A stretch of DNA of 64,000 nucleotides. Source: Microthrixaceae bacterium (GTDB lineage Bacteria > Actinomycetota > Acidimicrobiia > Acidimicrobiales > Microtrichaceae). The position numbers and the translations under genes were made by a program. The notes under the pieces were generated by a model. That model was not told the origin of the DNA and made no database searches. It worked only from the letters and a program-made list of their open reading frames with translations. Positions 1 through 8,559 of the stretch are shown piece by piece (position 1 is the first letter of the stretch; each line of letters opens with the position of its first letter). The DNA lies in the NCBI GenBank assembly GCA_023957995.1, contig JAMLGK010000011.1, positions 1 to 64,000 on the forward strand, written 5' to 3'.

Positions 1-281
1 AGCCGCCTGATGCATCAACCCGGCTGAGATCGCTGCACGCACCCGGTGCGCCGCGGGCGTCTGGGTACGGGAGATCTGACCTCTGGCTGGTCGTGCTGGT
101 CGGCCGTCGCGCCGGTTGTGCAGACACGACTGCACATCGGCGGGGGATCGCCCCATGGTCCGGGCCTCGTCGGACGCGATCTCGGTTGTGTGCCGCAAGG
201 GTGCCGTACGCTTCGCAACTGGATTGGCTGCAACCCGGTCGCAGACCGGAACGTGGCTGACGAATTCCAGGGGTTGAGGGA
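1..281. other. upstream region without a supported gene
   Basis: No reading frame here shows recognisable protein motifs or a convincing start. The stretch ends with a purine-rich GAGGG (276-280) that probably serves the LAL regulator behind it. It may hold that gene's promoter, but I cannot point to a clear -10/-35 pair. Confidence 0.4.
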
Positions 282-2951
282 ATGCGCGCGATGCGAACGT
301 CACCGACTCTCGTGGGTCGAGATGCCGACACGCGATTGCTCGCTGCTGCCTACGACGACATCGGGGGCGATGGTGTGGTCGTCGTAGGCCCCGCCGGCGT
401 CGGAAAGACCAGACTCGTCGAGGAGTTCATCGACCTCCGAGAGGCTGCGGGCACGCCGGTCATCAGGGTGTCGGCCACGAGAGGCCTGAGCACGGTCGCT
501 CTCGGAGCGTTCGTCGACAGCCTCGGCGATGTGGTGGCGGCCAACTTGGCTGACACGGCATCGGTGGTGGCCGGTGTGACCGGATCGCTACCGGAGGCCC
601 ACGGCGTGGGACGGTCGCTGATCTCGGTGGATGACCTCCAGTTGCTCGATGACCTGTCGGCATCGGTCGTCGGTCTGCTCGCTGCCAGACCGGACACCTT
701 CGTGGTCGGCACGCTGCGGAGTGGGGAGCCGATACCCGACGATGTCTCCCGGTTCCTGACAGAGCCCCGCGTGGCACGCCACGAGCTCGCCCCGCTGCTG
801 GACGACGAGACCGTCGAGCTCGCCGAATCGCTCCTGGAGGGCACTCTGGCCGACGAGACCGCGGCGGAGTTGTGCCGGTTGGCCGCCGGCAATCCGCTGT
901 TCGCCATCGAGTTGATCCGTGGAGGAGTTGCCTCGGGGGCACTGGAGGACATCGGACGATCCAACTGGGTGGCCAGGTCGGTGCTCAGCGACTCGCAACG
1001 AATCCTCGACACCGTCGGTCGGCGCCTGCTGACCCTGGACGCGCTCTCGAAGGACACCTGCGCCGCGGTCGCGATGAGCGAGCCGATACCCCTCGAGGTG
1101 GTTCTGAGCATCGTTCCGGGTGCGCCCGTGGAGGAACTGGAGGAGATGGCGCTGCTCCGCTCCGAAACGCCCCCTCATGGGAACACGACCGTGCGTTTCA
1201 CCCATCCGCTGTACGGGGAGTTGGCGGGCAGCGATCTGCTTCCGGGATTCGCTGCGCGTCGCCACAGGTTGTTGCGGCCGATGGCGGCAGCACTGGCGAA
1301 CAACCACGACCCTGACGTCGTCCTGAGGTGTGCAGAGCTGGTTGCTTCCGCGCAGGTCGCCGAGGATGGCGACGCAGAGGTCCTGGCTCGTGCCGCAGCG
1401 ATGGCCCGCGCCCGAATGGACCTCCGTGCGGCACGGAGACTCGCCCGGACCGCACTGGAGCGTATGCAGACCCGTGATCTCGGCGTCGCGTGTCTGTTGG
1501 CAGGTTGTGAAACCGTTCTCGACGGAGATGAGTCGCGGTTCGTGACCTTGTTCGAGGAAGCCGCTGACGCGGGCGAGATGGCCGTCGTGACAGCGGCTCA
1601 CGTGTACATGCTCGCTCTCGAGGTCGAACGACCGACCGACGGATTGGACCTGCTGGCCCGACGACGGAGACAGCCGTCCCTGTCCAACGACAGGTCCCTC
1701 GCCGGACTGCACGCCTCGATGCAGTTCTTCTTCGAGGGCTCAGCCGCCGCCCTCGACACAGCACGAGAGAACATCTCCCAAGGGGTGGAGGTTGATGACT
1801 TCTCGGCGATATCCGTGCTGGCGGCCGGCGCCTGCGCAGCATTGGTGGAAGGTCTTCCGGAACTGAGCGCGCAATGGGCGAAGCAGGGGCTCGACCTGTA
1901 CGACAGCCTCGAGGACTCGGTCGGAGGGTCCGAGCTGGCTCACGCCCGGGACCAACTCGTCACCTGCCACTACCTGTACGGGGTCCAGGTCGGCCGAATG
2001 GACCAGAGCCCCGATCGGGTTCTGGAGGAGTACGGAGCCCTGAGGCCCACCGATCCGCTCGATGCCTTGATGATCCCCGGCTTCGTGGCTCTGTGGCGTG
2101 GCCACCTCGACCGAGCCCAGGAGTTGTTCGACGAGGGTGCCGAGATGCTCGAGATGACGGCGCTCAACCGGCGGACCTTCAGCTACACCAATCGAGCCAC
2201 CCTGGCCTTCCTGCGGGGCGAGGTCGACGCGGGTTGGAACTGGCTGGATCGCACGCGGAGGATTCCGGGCGCCGTCGCCGGTTTCGCCTGGATGGTGGAA
2301 CGTGCCGAGGTCCTCGGTCTGGTGGCCGAGGGTCGTATCACCGAAGCGATCGCGCTGGCGCGTTCGGTTGCAGCATCACCGAAGTGCGGAGCATGGGGAA
2401 AGACGACCCTGTTGCACGATCTGGTTCGTGTCGGATGTGCCACCGAGCGAGATTCACAGGAGCTGGAAGAGCTCGCCACCCGGAGTGGATCCACCTGGCT
2501 GGACCGGATCTGCCACATGCACGCCGTAGCCCGACGCAGCGGTGACGGAGTGACGCTGGAGTCCGTCTCCGCGGCGTTCGAAGAAGGTGGACTCGACCTG
2601 TTGGCCGCTGAGAGCGCAGCCCAGGCCGCGAATGCCCATCGCGGGGCCGGATCCACGATCGCGTCCGCTCGGTGCGCGGGTTCGGTGCAGAGGTTGCTGG
2701 ACGAGGTGGGAGCCGCGCGCACGCCAGCGCTGGAGGAGGTCGACGACGTGTTCGATCCACTCACCGCCCGTGAGCGATTGGTCGCCCGGTTGGCGGCCGA
2801 CGGATTGACCAACAAGGAGATCGCCGGGCGGTTGGTCGTGTCCGTGCGCACCGTCGCCAACCAGCTCCAGGCGGTCTACGCGAAGATGGACATCCACAGC
2901 CGCCACGACCTGGCCCGCTTGTTCGATGCGGGCACGAACCGCTCCGGGTAG
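282..2951 (+). CDS. LAL-type LuxR family transcriptional regulator (MalT-like ATPase)
   Basis: Predicted cytoplasmic, ATP-dependent transcription activator of the large ATP-binding LuxR (LAL) type. Seen: Walker A GPAGVGKT at residues 36-43, a Walker B-like SLISVDDLQLLDD near 112-124, a long helical-repeat middle without clear motifs, and a C-terminal LuxR helix-turn-helix (about 825-885) containing LTARERLVARL and GLTNKEIAGRL. At 889 residues it has normal LAL length. The GAGGG at 276-280 is only 1 base from this ATG but about 10 from the in-frame ATG at 291, so translation may begin at residue 4. It stands alone, and its stop lies 3 bp from the convergent acyltransferase. The inducer and target genes cannot be told from the sequence. 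Confidence 0.88.
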   Translation: MRAMRTSPTLVGRDADTRLLAAAYDDIGGDGVVVVGPAGVGKTRLVEEFIDLREAAGTPVIRVSATRGLSTVALGAFVDSLGDVVAANLADTASVVAGVTGSLPEAHGVGRSLISVDDLQLLDDLSASVVGLLAARPDTFVVGTLRSGEPIPDDVSRFLTEPRVARHELAPLLDDETVELAESLLEGTLADETAAELCRLAAGNPLFAIELIRGGVASGALEDIGRSNWVARSVLSDSQRILDTVGRRLLTLDALSKDTCAAVAMSEPIPLEVVLSIVPGAPVEELEEMALLRSETPPHGNTTVRFTHPLYGELAGSDLLPGFAARRHRLLRPMAAALANNHDPDVVLRCAELVASAQVAEDGDAEVLARAAAMARARMDLRAARRLARTALERMQTRDLGVACLLAGCETVLDGDESRFVTLFEEAADAGEMAVVTAAHVYMLALEVERPTDGLDLLARRRRQPSLSNDRSLAGLHASMQFFFEGSAAALDTARENISQGVEVDDFSAISVLAAGACAALVEGLPELSAQWAKQGLDLYDSLEDSVGGSELAHARDQLVTCHYLYGVQVGRMDQSPDRVLEEYGALRPTDPLDALMIPGFVALWRGHLDRAQELFDEGAEMLEMTALNRRTFSYTNRATLAFLRGEVDAGWNWLDRTRRIPGAVAGFAWMVERAEVLGLVAEGRITEAIALARSVAASPKCGAWGKTTLLHDLVRVGCATERDSQELEELATRSGSTWLDRICHMHAVARRSGDGVTLESVSAAFEEGGLDLLAAESAAQAANAHRGAGSTIASARCAGSVQRLLDEVGAARTPALEEVDDVFDPLTARERLVARLAADGLTNKEIAGRLVVSVRTVANQLQAVYAKMDIHSRHDLARLFDAGTNRSG

Positions 2952-2954
2952 GAG

Positions 2955-3539
2955 CTAGGCAGTGCGTTCCAGGTCTTCTTCGCGGAGCCTCGGCGTTTCG
3001 AAGCGACCGGACTTGATCCCGGTCTTGTCCTCGTAGAAGTCGCGGATCAGATCCATGTCCGCCGACACATCGCCGCTCGGTCGGAAGGACGGTCCGAACC
3101 CACTCGAGCGGGTCCTGCCGTCCACGTACGACAGCTGGATGGGTACGTCCGCCTCACTGGCGATGCGGTAGAAGCCGGACTTCCAGTAGTCGGTGGCACT
3201 GCGGGTCCCCTCTGCGGGCACCACCACCATCAGCTCGGGATTCCCCGCGAGCAGGGACACCATCTCGCCCACGATTCCTCCCGGAGCAGACCGGTCGACG
3301 GAGACACCGCCGAGGTGGCGGAACAGCGGACCCAACGGGCCCTCGAACATCTGACGCTTGCCGAGCCAGCGGATGTCGACGTCGTTGAGTCGAGCACTGG
3401 CGATCAGGGCGAGGAAGTCCCAATTGCTCGTGTGCGGCGCAGCTATGACCACACAGGGGGTGGGAACACGGTGGTCGAGGGGCTCGACCCTCCAACGAAA
3501 CAGCAGACACCAGAGCCGACAGAGCGCACGAACGATCAC
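2955..3539 (-). CDS. 1-acyl-sn-glycerol-3-phosphate acyltransferase-like (PlsC family)
   Basis: Predicted membrane-associated acyltransferase transferring an acyl chain to a lysophospholipid or similar acceptor. Motif I is HTSNWD (the HX4D catalytic pair, about residues 36-41) and motif III is PAEGTRS (about 109-115), both PlsC hallmarks. An N-terminal hydrophobic stretch precedes motif I. With 194 residues it is a compact member. The start is GTG at 3539, preceded on the same strand by TAGCGT (3550-3545) only 5 nt upstream, which fits a leaderless transcript. It follows the sugar-dehydrogenase lipoprotein and thioesterase genes on the same strand but probably has its own promoter. The true acceptor is unknown; some such proteins act on glycolipids. 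Confidence 0.85.
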   Translation of the reverse strand: MIVRALCRLWCLLFRWRVEPLDHRVPTPCVVIAAPHTSNWDFLALIASARLNDVDIRWLGKRQMFEGPLGPLFRHLGGVSVDRSAPGGIVGEMVSLLAGNPELMVVVPAEGTRSATDYWKSGFYRIASEADVPIQLSYVDGRTRSSGFGPSFRPSGDVSADMDLIRDFYEDKTGIKSGRFETPRLREEDLERTA

Positions 3540-3544
3540 GCTGC

Positions 3545-3550
3545 ACGCTA
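3545..3550 (-). promoter_or_regulatory. -10 element of a leaderless promoter (PlsC-like gene)
   Basis: TAGCGT on the minus strand ends 5 nt before the GTG at 3539, the TANNNT spacing typical of actinobacterial leaderless mRNAs. Confidence 0.5.
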
Positions 3551-3598
3551 ACCCGAAAGCCCGTGACCCGTACCGCGCGACACCTGGCTGAACGTCTG

Positions 3599-4852
3599 TC
3601 AGGTCGGGACTATGCGGCTGATGCCGGTGGCATCCAGCACCAGCGGCTCACCGAACTGGTCGGGGTTGATCGACACCGCCGACTCGCCGGCCAGCTCGAG
3701 CGGCTCGACGGAACCGTTCTGGCTCAGTGACTGCAGGTCGCTGAAGCAGTAGTCGGTGAACAGGTAGGTATCGGACAGCTGGGGGACAGCCGTCCCGTGG
3801 TAGACGAACCCGCCCGAGATCGAACAACCTTCGTCGTGGGTGTAGGTGAACAGCGGTTCCAGGACCGGGGCGCCATCGGTGGGCCAGCCGTCGCTCGGCC
3901 CCGGGTCTGCGAACTCGCGGTCGCCCTCACGCAGGTCCCAGCCCAGATCTGCTCCTCGGCCCAGACCCTCGTCCGCGCGGAGCACGGTGATCTCCTCGAC
4001 CTCGTTCTGCCCCACGTCCGCGATCCAGAGATCCCCGGTCGGCGGATCGAAGCTGATCCGCCACGGGTTGCGCACGCCGCGGGCCCACACCAGGGGATCG
4101 GCGTCGCCGCCGGCACCGTCGGTGCCGTCGGCATAGGGGTTGTCAGAAGGCGCGAGGTCGCTTCCGGATCCCTCGAGTGACGGGTCGAGCCGCAGGATCT
4201 TGCCCAGTGGGTCGGACAGCCGTTGCGCCCGACCGTCGGGATCGTCGGCCGCACCGCCGTCGCCGGTGCCGATCCACAACATGTCGTCGGGTCCCCACTC
4301 GATGTCACCGCCGTTGTGGTTCGCGAACGGCTGGTCGATCACGAGCAGCTCGCGTTGGTCGCCGGCTGTCAGGTTCCCGGGTTCGCCGCCCAGCGGCATC
4401 TGCAGGATCACCGTTGCTCCGTCGCCGGAACGGGTGTGGTTCACGTACAGGTGCGAACCGTCAGGGTCGGTGGTCACACCGAGGAGCCCCTTCTCGGCAT
4501 CGGTGCTCCCGACGGCGTCGGTGAGGTCCACCACGGTGCCGGCGGTCTCGTAGCCGCCGTCGCCGTCGTCGGTGAGCTCGACGACGCGGCCCGACCGCTC
4601 GGCGACGAGGAGGGAGTCGCCGAGGGGATGCACATCCATCGGTGCAGATACCTCTGCCCCGGTGTCGGAAAGCTCGATCGACACCGATTCCGTCGGTCGT
4701 GCCGCGCCCTCGGTGGTGCTGACCGTCTGGTCGGACGAGGTGGATCCTGTCCCGCCGGGCTCAGCTGGGTCATCGCTGCTGCATGCGACCGCGCCCGACA
4801 GTGTCGCCACCACCGCGAGCGGAACAGCGAGCATCTTCTGTGTCGTTTTCAT
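3599..4852 (-). CDS. PQQ-dependent sugar dehydrogenase-like lipoprotein (GSDH family)
   Basis: Predicted exported lipoprotein with the six-bladed beta-propeller of glucose/sorbosone dehydrogenases. Seen: signal peptide starting MKTTQKMLAVPLAVVATL, a lipobox ending VAC at residue 24, a Ser/Thr/Gly-rich linker, then propeller motifs such as EKGLLGVTTDPD, HNGGDIEWGPD, WARGVRNPWRISFD and the late segment GGFVYHGTAVPQL. Length is 417 residues. The start at 4852 was chosen because it gives the signal peptide and makes a 4-bp ATGA overlap with the thioesterase stop, implying translational coupling. The family oxidises sugars using PQQ, but many bacterial members have no proven substrate and PQQ binding is not provable here. 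Confidence 0.83.
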   Translation of the reverse strand: MKTTQKMLAVPLAVVATLSGAVACSSDDPAEPGGTGSTSSDQTVSTTEGAARPTESVSIELSDTGAEVSAPMDVHPLGDSLLVAERSGRVVELTDDGDGGYETAGTVVDLTDAVGSTDAEKGLLGVTTDPDGSHLYVNHTRSGDGATVILQMPLGGEPGNLTAGDQRELLVIDQPFANHNGGDIEWGPDDMLWIGTGDGGAADDPDGRAQRLSDPLGKILRLDPSLEGSGSDLAPSDNPYADGTDGAGGDADPLVWARGVRNPWRISFDPPTGDLWIADVGQNEVEEITVLRADEGLGRGADLGWDLREGDREFADPGPSDGWPTDGAPVLEPLFTYTHDEGCSISGGFVYHGTAVPQLSDTYLFTDYCFSDLQSLSQNGSVEPLELAGESAVSINPDQFGEPLVLDATGISRIVPT

Positions 4853-5736
4853 GATCCGCCCCCCGGGCGCATCTTGCGTATGACGCCTTCCTGCATGACC
4901 GAGGCCACCAAGGTGCCGTCTCGGCCGTAGACGAGTCCGCGGCCCAGCCCCCGTCCGTGAGAGGCGCTCGGAGTGTCCTGGGCGTAGAGGAGCCACTCAT
5001 CGCTGCGGAACCGTCGGTGGAACCACATCGCGTGATCGAGCGAGGCCATGAACACATCACCCATGGCGAACGACTCGCCGTGCGGTTGCAGTGTGGTGTC
5101 GAGCAGCGACATGTCCGATGCGTAGGTGAGGATGCAGATGTGCAGCACCGGGTCGTCCGGCAGCTTGCCGTTCGCGCGCAACCAGATGTTCTGATACGGC
5201 GGCAGGTGGGCCTTGCGTTCCCAGGGGCTCGGCCCGCAGTAGCGGGTGTCGAGGGGGAGCGGACGGTCGAACCAGTCACCGACCAGGTCGCGGTAGGGCT
5301 CCATTCGTTCCTTGAACCCCGGGAGCGATTCGGGTTCGGGGAGTCCTTCGGGCATGGGGAACTGGTGGTCGAACCCCTCCTCGTAGAGTCCGAAGCTCGC
5401 GGACAGGTGGAAGATCGGTCTTCCGTGCTGGATCGCCTGGACGCGCCGGGTGGCATACGAGCGGCCGTCGCGGATCCGATCCACCTCGTAGACGATCGGA
5501 ACCGTCGGGTCCCCACCGCGCAGGAAGTAGGCGTGCAACGAATGGACATGGAACTGCCCCTCGTCGTCCTTCTCGCAGTCGACCGTCCGAGCGGCAGCCA
5601 CCAGGGCCTGGCCGGCCACCTGACCCCCGTAGACACGTTGGCGATCCTCGTCGGGGCTGTTGCCCCGGAAGATGTTCACCTCGATACGTTCGAGGTCCAA
5701 CAGGGCGATCAGGCTGTCCACAGCGGCTTGGTCCAC
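4849..5736 (-). CDS. tesB: acyl-CoA thioesterase II
   Basis: Hydrolyses acyl-CoA to free fatty acid and CoA; double-hotdog TesB family. Seen: early VYGGQVAGQALVAAARTV, the N-terminal hotdog motif LHAYFLRGGDPTVPIVYEV, catalytic-type Asp in YASDMSLLDT, SLDHAMWFHR, and the C-terminal Gln in SVMQEGVI, corresponding to the Asp/Thr/Gln triad of E. coli TesB. The start is set at GTG 5736 (first residues MDQAAVDSL); upstream in-frame sequence has no family resemblance and crosses the divergent GtrA gene. At 295 residues the length is normal. It is the first gene of a three-gene minus-strand run and overlaps the next gene by ATGA. Confidence 0.92.
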   Translation of the reverse strand: MDQAAVDSLIALLDLERIEVNIFRGNSPDEDRQRVYGGQVAGQALVAAARTVDCEKDDEGQFHVHSLHAYFLRGGDPTVPIVYEVDRIRDGRSYATRRVQAIQHGRPIFHLSASFGLYEEGFDHQFPMPEGLPEPESLPGFKERMEPYRDLVGDWFDRPLPLDTRYCGPSPWERKAHLPPYQNIWLRANGKLPDDPVLHICILTYASDMSLLDTTLQPHGESFAMGDVFMASLDHAMWFHRRFRSDEWLLYAQDTPSASHGRGLGRGLVYGRDGTLVASVMQEGVIRKMRPGGGS

Positions 5737-5801
5737 CCCGACATTGTGCCCTCTCGCAACTGACCCCGTTCGTCGAGCGGGGTCGACGGGCGCTACTCCG
5801 G

Positions 5802-5807
5802 TAGCCT
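5802..5807 (+). promoter_or_regulatory. -10 element of a leaderless promoter (GtrA gene)
   Basis: TAGCCT followed by 7 nt and the ATG at 5815. It lies in the short divergent intergenic region shared with the thioesterase gene. Confidence 0.5.
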
Positions 5808-5814
5808 CGCGGCA

Positions 5815-6339
5815 ATGAAGGTGAATGCCGCCGCGATGCGGAACCACGCGCGCTCGGAAGAGGGTCGCAAACAACTCCGCTACGCCGGCGTGTCGCTGGT
5901 GTTCGTCCCCCTGGGCCAGGTTCTGATTCAGCTCTTCGGTGCCTTCGTGTTCGATCATCCCGGTGGTGACGTGAACTGGACAGCGGCGTCGATCGCCAGC
6001 GCAGCCGTGCTCACCGTGCCCAACTTCTTCGCCAACAAGTACCTGGTGTGGAAGAACACCTCGAAGGACAACCTGCGCACCCAGGTGATCGTCTTCTGGG
6101 TCGCCGCGATGCTCGGTGTGAGCCTCGCCACGCTGCTCACCTACCTGGTCGACAGCATGATCGCCGGTCACGGCCTGTGGGAGAAGGTGGCTGTCTTCTG
6201 TGCCCAGTTGACCGGTTTCGGCATCGTGTGGCTGGCCCGCTACTTCATCCTCGACAAGTGGCTCTTCAAGGTGACACACCACGGTGAGGCTCCCGATGAG
6301 GAAGACCTCGAGATGATGCACGGCGACCTGCCGGTCTGA
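5815..6339 (+). CDS. GtrA family membrane protein
   Basis: Small integral membrane protein of the GtrA family, whose members flip polyprenyl-phosphate-linked sugars across the membrane for surface glycosylation. Seen: about four hydrophobic segments, with the family signature region NFFANKYLVWKN at the second/third helix and a closing GFGIVWLARYFILDKWLF. The C-terminal tail is acidic (DEEDLEMM). At 174 residues the size is typical. It is followed after 13 bp by a methyltransferase on the same strand, so the two probably form an operon. A sugar-transfer partner is not adjacent, although glycosyltransferases occur at 9.4 and 31-34 kb. Confidence 0.85.
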   Translation: MKVNAAAMRNHARSEEGRKQLRYAGVSLVFVPLGQVLIQLFGAFVFDHPGGDVNWTAASIASAAVLTVPNFFANKYLVWKNTSKDNLRTQVIVFWVAAMLGVSLATLLTYLVDSMIAGHGLWEKVAVFCAQLTGFGIVWLARYFILDKWLFKVTHHGEAPDEEDLEMMHGDLPV

Positions 6340-6352
6340 CGAGCCCGCCCCC

Positions 6353-6994
6353 ATGGATCCCGAGCTCAGAACACTTGCGGAGAACGCCCGCGGTTTCATG
6401 CCCTCCGACGAGGGCCAGGCGCTGTACCGGGCGGCGCTGGCCGCTGCCGACGCGGTGCCGGGGTTGCCGCTGGTGGAGATCGGCACCTACTGCGGCAAGT
6501 CGACGGTCTACCTCGGAGCTGCCGCCAGGTCGCGTGGAGCCACTGTGGTCACGATCGATCACCATCGGGGCTCCGAGGAGAACCAGGCCGGTTGGGAGCA
6601 CCACGAACCGGACCTGGTGGACCCCGAACTCGATGTGATGGACACCCTTCCCACCTTCAGGCGCACGATGTTCCGAGCCGGCCTCGAAGGGGTTGTGACC
6701 GCAGTGGTCGGTGATTCGCCGACGGTGGCGCAGTGGTGGTCCACGCCGGCGGCCCTCGTGTTCATCGACGGCGGCCACGGCGAGGAGCCCGCCGCCACCG
6801 ACTACCGGTGTTGGTCACCGGTGGTCGCCCCGGGGGGCCTTCTCGCCATCCACGATGTGTTTCCGGATCCCGCCGAGGGGGGCCGGCCGCCGTTCGAGCA
6901 GATCTACGTTCCGGCACTCGAATCGGGGGAGTTCACCGAGGTGGATTCCGTGGGTTCCCTGCGTGTGCTGCGCCGCGTCGTGCCCGAGACCTGA
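6353..6994 (+). CDS. class I SAM-dependent methyltransferase
   Basis: Predicted cytosolic SAM methyltransferase of the O-methyltransferase / Methyltransf_24 type. Seen: motif I LVEIGTYCGKST (residues about 39-50), a conserved acidic position in VVTIDHHRG, the DNA-backbone-like FIDGGHGEEPAATDY motif, and GGLLAIHDVFPD, in which the aspartate may bind metal as in related families. Length is 213. It lies 13 bp behind the GtrA gene and is followed by a 9-bp-stem hairpin, so it is the last gene of that operon. The substrate is unknown; a sugar or lipid acceptor is suggested only by the neighbours. Confidence 0.8.
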   Translation: MDPELRTLAENARGFMPSDEGQALYRAALAAADAVPGLPLVEIGTYCGKSTVYLGAAARSRGATVVTIDHHRGSEENQAGWEHHEPDLVDPELDVMDTLPTFRRTMFRAGLEGVVTAVVGDSPTVAQWWSTPAALVFIDGGHGEEPAATDYRCWSPVVAPGGLLAIHDVFPDPAEGGRPPFEQIYVPALESGEFTEVDSVGSLRVLRRVVPET

Positions 6995-7015
6995 GGGCCG
7001 ACCTCCGGTCGGCCC
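6995..7015. terminator. hairpin between convergent genes
   Basis: GGGCCGACC, loop TCC, GGTCGGCCC: a perfect 9-bp stem directly after the methyltransferase stop and 8 bp before the stop of the convergent small membrane protein. No T-run follows. It could terminate both directions. Confidence 0.6.
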
Positions 7016-7022
7016 CGGATCG

Positions 7023-7466
7023 TCAGTCGACTATTCCGGGTGGGCGGGGCGCCCGTACATCCCCGCCGTGTTCGGAAACGACCTTCACAGGGTCCTTTCC
7101 CGCGGCTGCACGCCGTGCTCGGGTCACGCGCGAACGCCCCCACACGAACCCCGTCATCGCGACGATCACGAAACAGACCAGGAAGAACAGCGCCACCTGT
7201 TGGGATCCACCCGGGTCGCCGGGGGATTCCGGTTCCCGACCCGAGTTGGGCCGGGGCAGGATGTTGCCGACGTCCTCGTTCCCGAGCGGGAGTGTCGAGG
7301 TCGTCTCCGGCACCACCGAGGTGGTCGGCGAAGGATCATCCTGGGCTGATGCCACGCGCTCACCGGGTAGTCCGGGGGTCATGGCCCCGAAGGTGAACAG
7401 GGCGGCCAGCGCCAGGGTGACTCCCGCCAGTGCAACAGAGCTATGGGTCGGGATCCGATGGGTCAT
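7023..7466 (-). CDS. small two-segment membrane protein, unknown function
   Basis: I do not recognise a family. The 147-residue product has an N-terminal hydrophobic segment (about 11-30) that could be a signal anchor, then a Pro/Ser/Thr/Glu-rich extracytoplasmic-type linker (PSPTTSVVPETTSTLPLG), a second membrane segment (VALFFLVCFVIVAMTGFVW, about 92-110) and a basic cytoplasmic tail beginning GRSRVTRARR. The chosen start (7466) is 7 bp beyond the stop of the prenyltransferase-like gene. It is the last gene of the Lnt-like/glycosyltransferase/methyltransferase operon, which suggests a membrane accessory or anchoring role in that pathway; this is inference from position. Confidence 0.6.
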   Translation of the reverse strand: MTHRIPTHSSVALAGVTLALAALFTFGAMTPGLPGERVASAQDDPSPTTSVVPETTSTLPLGNEDVGNILPRPNSGREPESPGDPGGSQQVALFFLVCFVIVAMTGFVWGRSRVTRARRAAAGKDPVKVVSEHGGDVRAPRPPGIVD

Positions 7467-7473
7467 CTGTGGG

Positions 7474-8559
7474 TCAACCCTCCGAGGCATCGGGGCCGAC
7501 CGCAGCCTCGGTGTCGACGACCGCGGGAAGGTCCTCGTGGTGGGTGAACAGCCTGGAAGCGGGTGAGCCACCGGCGAGGGCGTCAGCGGTGAGGACGATG
7601 GCCGATGCCGTGTAGGTCGACTGTTCTCCGCCGGGGAAGTGAACCTCTTCGGGGACCACGATGCCGGTCCAGTACCGGTCGTTCCCGTCACGAAGGCGCT
7701 GGGACCAGTCGAAGAGCCGACGAGCCCACTCGGTTTCGCCGACAGCGAGGTGTGCGAGGGCACACTCACAGGTCTCCGCAGCGGTGATCCACGGACGGTC
7801 CGACACGCAGCGCACGCCCCAATTCTCGATCACGAACGCTTCTCGGCGGTTGGCGAGCCGTTCCCGCCCGGCTTCACCCAGAACGGCACCGGTGAGCACC
7901 GGGTAGTACCAGTCCATGGCCCACCGGTGCTTGGGCGCGAACGCATCCGGTTCGTCGCGGATCGTGCGCACCAGGCGCGCGGCGGAGCGGCGCCAGGCAG
8001 GACGGTCGTGGCCCAGTTCTTCCGCGATCGCGATCGCGCAGCGCAGGCTGTGGCCGATCGAGGAGGATCCGGTGAGCAGCGCGAAGGTCCACGGCGTTCC
8101 GTCCGCATGACGGGCCCAGAGCACCTCACCGCGGTGCTCCTGGAGGCCCCGGACGAACTCCACGGCCGACTCGATCATCGGCCACATCGACTCGAGTGCG
8201 CCGCGGTCCCGGTAACAGAGCCAGTGGAACCAGGCCCCCGCTGCGACATACGCGATGCAGTTGGCATCCAGCTTGTCCTGCTCCACGCGATCGGCCAGGT
8301 AGTACTGGTGCCAGGAACCATCGGTGCGCTGGGTCTTCTGCAACCACTCGAAGCCTGCTTCGGCCTCGGCCCGGCGACCGCCGAGCATCATGGCCATCAG
8401 CGCCTCTGTGTGGTTCCAGGCATCCGCGTGACCTCCGGGAAACCACGGAACCATGCCGGACGGGAGCTGCCACTCGACGATCGCGTCGACGGTGGCGCGC
8501 AGTTCGGTGGCGCTGACCGAATCGCCGAGATCGGTGAGGAAGTTGGGTGAATCAGCCAT
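7474..8559 (-). CDS. prenyltransferase / terpene cyclase-like alpha-alpha barrel protein
   Basis: The 361-residue protein appears built from helical-hairpin repeats as in squalene cyclases, prenyltransferases and six-hairpin glycosidases. Repeat-like segments include FEWLQKTQRTDGSWHQYY (QW-like), WVHW-type aromatic stretches such as AAGAWFHWLCYRDRG, and ENWGVRCVSDRPWITAAET with an acid pair nearby. I see no DXDD motif of class II terpene cyclases, so the catalytic role is open. The start at 8559 (MADSPNFL) overlaps the methyltransferase stop by 8 bp, indicating coupling. It sits between a methyltransferase and a small membrane protein in a glycosyltransferase operon, so it may modify a lipid or sugar carrier. 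Confidence 0.65.
   Translation of the reverse strand: MADSPNFLTDLGDSVSATELRATVDAIVEWQLPSGMVPWFPGGHADAWNHTEALMAMMLGGRRAEAEAGFEWLQKTQRTDGSWHQYYLADRVEQDKLDANCIAYVAAGAWFHWLCYRDRGALESMWPMIESAVEFVRGLQEHRGEVLWARHADGTPWTFALLTGSSSIGHSLRCAIAIAEELGHDRPAWRRSAARLVRTIRDEPDAFAPKHRWAMDWYYPVLTGAVLGEAGRERLANRREAFVIENWGVRCVSDRPWITAAETCECALAHLAVGETEWARRLFDWSQRLRDGNDRYWTGIVVPEEVHFPGGEQSTYTASAIVLTADALAGGSPASRLFTHHEDLPAVVDTEAAVGPDASEG

Noticed and set aside
15..387. Small frames on both strands at the left edge
   Set aside because: Low-complexity Arg/Pro-rich translations typical of GC-rich shadow frames; no start signal or motif.
4849..6486. A 545-residue frame that extends the thioesterase far upstream
   Set aside because: The upstream part has no family similarity, runs antisense through the GtrA gene, and the thioesterase resemblance begins right after the GTG at 5736.
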